Assembly (NCBI RefSeq): GCF_021596505.1
Contig: NZ_PJIZ01000013.1
Location: 39,996 to 103,995, forward strand
Length of the DNA stretch: 64,000 nucleotides
Direction of reading: 5' to 3'
Source of the DNA: Nostoc sp. CMAA1605
GTDB lineage: Bacteria > Cyanobacteriota > Cyanobacteriia > Cyanobacteriales > Nostocaceae
Part shown: one piece after another, positions 62,236-64,000 of the stretch
Layout of the letters: each line of letters begins with the position of its first letter
Numbering within the stretch: the stretch's first letter is position 1
Program-made: the position numbers and the translations under genes
The notes under the pieces: model-generated
Databases searched by the model: none
Told to the model about the DNA's origin: nothing
Seen by the model: the letters and a program-made list of their open reading frames with translations, nothing else

Positions 62236-63447
62236 TTACACACTATGAATGCCTAGTTTTGTGAGTGCAGCGATCGCATGAAGTCTGACAAATTCATCTT
62301 CATCTTCCAGCATAGCAGTTAATAATGGCGTAGCATCTTGACAACCCAACTGACCTAAAGATAGTGCGATCGCACTTTTCACAGCAGTAATTTTAGTGGC
62401 TGGATGCTGTGTTTCCAGCATTTCCAGCAAAATTTGTGTCCCTTTAGTGATTAATTCTGGTTTTCTGACTCTGCCTAAAACTGTGACAACTTCTTGCCAG
62501 ATTGTGGGTGAAGTTAGTTGATTGAGTGCTGTTTGTAAACATTCCAAACCTAATAATGTTTCTACCCAAATTAAGGCGCGGATGATTTCTAGTTGTAGAG
62601 TAATCGGTGTATGGGGTGAAATTAAAACCGTAAATAAATGTTGAGTCGCTACATCGCCACCTATTCGAGCCAAGGTGACAGCAGTGGTACAACAAACCTC
62701 AATATGAAAATCATAGAGTCGAGGCTGTAATTTAGCCACTAAATCTAATTGAGTGGCTAAATCAGCACGATAACCTAAACCTTTGACAGCCACACATCTG
62801 ACACTAGCAGCAACATCTTCTAGTGCATTCAAAAGTACGGGTGGTAGACGTTCATCATGAAAACTGCTGAGGGCTTCTAAGGCGGCTTGTCTGACTGGGA
62901 CTTGGGGGTCTTTAACTACACTCAATAGTGGTGTGATAGTTTCTGGCTTGCGAATATAAGCAAGCGATCGCACTGCTAAAAGTCTAGTATCTTCTTGCTT
63001 TAGAAGTTCACAAAGGTAAGGAATCGCCAAATTTCCCATTCGTCCCAGTGCTGTAGCGGCGATCGCTTGCAGTTCTTCATCCTCAGTAGTTTGTAATAAT
63101 TCTACTAAAGGAGCGATCGCATCTGGGTGCTGATACTCTCCTAAAATCCGCACTGCAAACCAGCGTAATTCATCGTCTGCATCTTCATCTTCTAAGATGG
63201 CAATCAATGAGGGAATGGCGATAGTTCCCAATTGAGTCAGCACCTTGGTAATATCCCAACGTTGCTGAAAATCTCCCATCTCTAGAATTTTTAATGCTAA
63301 TTCCAACAGATGTTCTGGATTTAGTGTCTCTGAATGTTTTGAGTCATTAACCAAAATCAATTGTTGTAAATCTTGAATTAGCGATGACCAATCAGCCTCA
63401 TTATGCGCTGTCTGCGCTTGCACCAAAAGCTGCCCGATATTATTCAC
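62236..63447 (-). CDS. HEAT-repeat protein
   Basis: 403 aa. From about residue 60 a series of HEAT/PBS-lyase-like repeats: DADDELRWFAVRILGEYQHPDAI, TTEDEELQAIAATALGRMGN, DPQVPVRQAALEALSSF, DVAASVRCVAVKGLG and DEDEFVRLHAIAALTKLG. Scaffold or protein-interaction role. No catalytic domain. PBS-lyase-like HEAT proteins in cyanobacteria include bilin lyases, but no phycobilisome gene is near. ATG 63447. Confidence 0.82.
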   Translation of the reverse strand: MNNIGQLLVQAQTAHNEADWSSLIQDLQQLILVNDSKHSETLNPEHLLELALKILEMGDFQQRWDITKVLTQLGTIAIPSLIAILEDEDADDELRWFAVRILGEYQHPDAIAPLVELLQTTEDEELQAIAATALGRMGNLAIPYLCELLKQEDTRLLAVRSLAYIRKPETITPLLSVVKDPQVPVRQAALEALSSFHDERLPPVLLNALEDVAASVRCVAVKGLGYRADLATQLDLVAKLQPRLYDFHIEVCCTTAVTLARIGGDVATQHLFTVLISPHTPITLQLEIIRALIWVETLLGLECLQTALNQLTSPTIWQEVVTVLGRVRKPELITKGTQILLEMLETQHPATKITAVKSAIALSLGQLGCQDATPLLTAMLEDEDEFVRLHAIAALTKLGIHSV

Positions 63448-63471
63448 AAAACCTTGCTTGAATTCTTAAAT

Positions 63472-63508
63472 TGGGGATTGGGGATTGGGGATTGGGAACT
63501 GGGGATTG
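63472..63508. repeat. Tandem heptamer repeat (GGGGATT units)
   Basis: Five or so units TTGGGGA with one variant (GGGAACT). Same family as at 19413-19442, in the gap before the Rieske gene. Confidence 0.85.
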
Positions 63509-63563
63509 GGAAAATTCTACCTTGTCTACCGTGTCTCCCCTGCTCCCTGCCCCCTTGCTTCTA

Positions 63564-63974
63564 CTAACTGGGCTTAACTACGACCGAATCACCCTCTATC
63601 TTGGCGGCGTAAGTTTTGAGTGGTTTCGTAGCTGGAGCTTTTTGTACTGTACCATCAACACCATATTCTGCACCATGACAAGGGCAGACAAATTTTTTGG
63701 TGGCATCTTTCCATTCCACAATACAACCTTTATGGGTACAGGTGGGATTGACAGCCACTAAATTAGCTGATTTTGATGTCCCCACCACTAAAACAGAACC
63801 AATAGGTAAGTTTTCCTTGAGTAATTTCCCAGCCTTATCTAAGTCTGCAACAGTACCAACTGTTTGCCATTCGCCTGATGCGGTTGTTTGATTAGTACAA
63901 GCTGCGATCGCTACAGGTAAGCTACTAGCTAACAAACCCAAACCAACCCAATTCACAAAATCACGACGTTTCAT
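63564..63974 (-). CDS. Rieske iron-sulfur protein
   Basis: 136 aa. N-terminal twin-arginine-like signal (MKRRDF, then VGLGLLASSLPVAIAAC). The Rieske centre CTHKGC and CPCHGAEY provides two Cys and two His ligands plus the two disulfide cysteines. The protein is short, so it is probably not the main cytochrome b6f subunit but one of the smaller, exported Rieske proteins. Location: periplasm or thylakoid lumen side. The gene ends close to the HEAT gene but on the same strand with 117 bp between. Confidence 0.88.
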   Translation of the reverse strand: MKRRDFVNWVGLGLLASSLPVAIAACTNQTTASGEWQTVGTVADLDKAGKLLKENLPIGSVLVVGTSKSANLVAVNPTCTHKGCIVEWKDATKKFVCPCHGAEYGVDGTVQKAPATKPLKTYAAKIEGDSVVVKPS

Positions 63975-64000
63975 AATTTTTAGTCAATAGTCATTAGTCA

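Noticed and set aside
1..64000. tRNA, rRNA or well-known riboswitch genes
   Set aside because: None recognised by eye in the gaps; a covariance-model scan would be needed to exclude them.

Overview
The window looks like chromosomal DNA of a filamentous, Nostoc/Anabaena-type cyanobacterium. The octamer GCGATCGC (HIP1) occurs throughout, AT-rich intergenic gaps are packed with short tandem heptamers and dispersed palindromic repeats, and the protein families are typical of cyanobacteria (CHASE2-GGDEF-EAL, CHAT-TPR, DUF928, Uma2, small Ser/Thr kinases, AAA_35).

Layout. 1-8.8 kb: ssb, a flavin monooxygenase, a MalK-type ABC ATPase, and a divergent glycoconjugate locus (three GT4 glycosyltransferases and a PIG-L deacetylase). 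8.9-16.4 kb: a signalling group of CHASE2-GGDEF-EAL, DUF928 and TPR-CHAT proteins. 16.6-20.5 kb: Uma2 nuclease, M20 amidohydrolase, a conserved unknown and a two-domain CAP protein. 21.2-23.1 kb: a CRISPR array of 26 repeats with no cas genes in the window. 23.4-27 kb: trpS, a complete IS4-like element with 9-bp target duplications, and a methylenetetrahydrofolate reductase. 27-32 kb: two Ser/Thr kinases bracketed by duplicated Uma2 genes.

32.2-36.5 kb (minus strand) is the most unusual locus. Three tandem, near-identical 82-83-residue peptides are followed by an APH-fold phosphotransferase and a HopA1-family protein, with a fourth peptide of related leader upstream. This is the enzyme pair that dehydrates Ser/Thr in class V lanthipeptides and thioamitides, but here every candidate precursor lacks cysteine. 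Conserved RNA hairpins separate the genes.

36.8-51.6 kb: paired M16 proteases, a frameshifted TetR regulator, lipoproteins, PhzF, aminopeptidase P, an L,D-transpeptidase, a DEDDh exonuclease, a conserved protein with a nucleotidyltransferase-like motif, a phytochelatin-synthase-like protein and an HTH-AAA_35 protein. 52.3-56.1 kb: a second unusual locus, with three leaderless peptidoglycan hydrolases (M15 endopeptidase, PGRP-type amidase, lysozyme/SLT-like) followed by a lipoprotein and a coupled small helical protein. 56.7-64 kb: housekeeping genes (ffh, rpsP, khpA, rpsU, phoH), then a ChuX-like protein, a Crp/Fnr regulator, a HEAT-repeat protein and a Rieske protein.

A recurring theme is that dispersed repeats reach into coding sequence. 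One family supplies the only usable start codon of a gene, another supplies stop codons, a 24-bp repeat is inserted in frame in the phzF-like gene, and a 6-bp microsatellite encodes the hydrophobic region of a kinase. All functional calls are from motif reading and memory of families; no searches were run.
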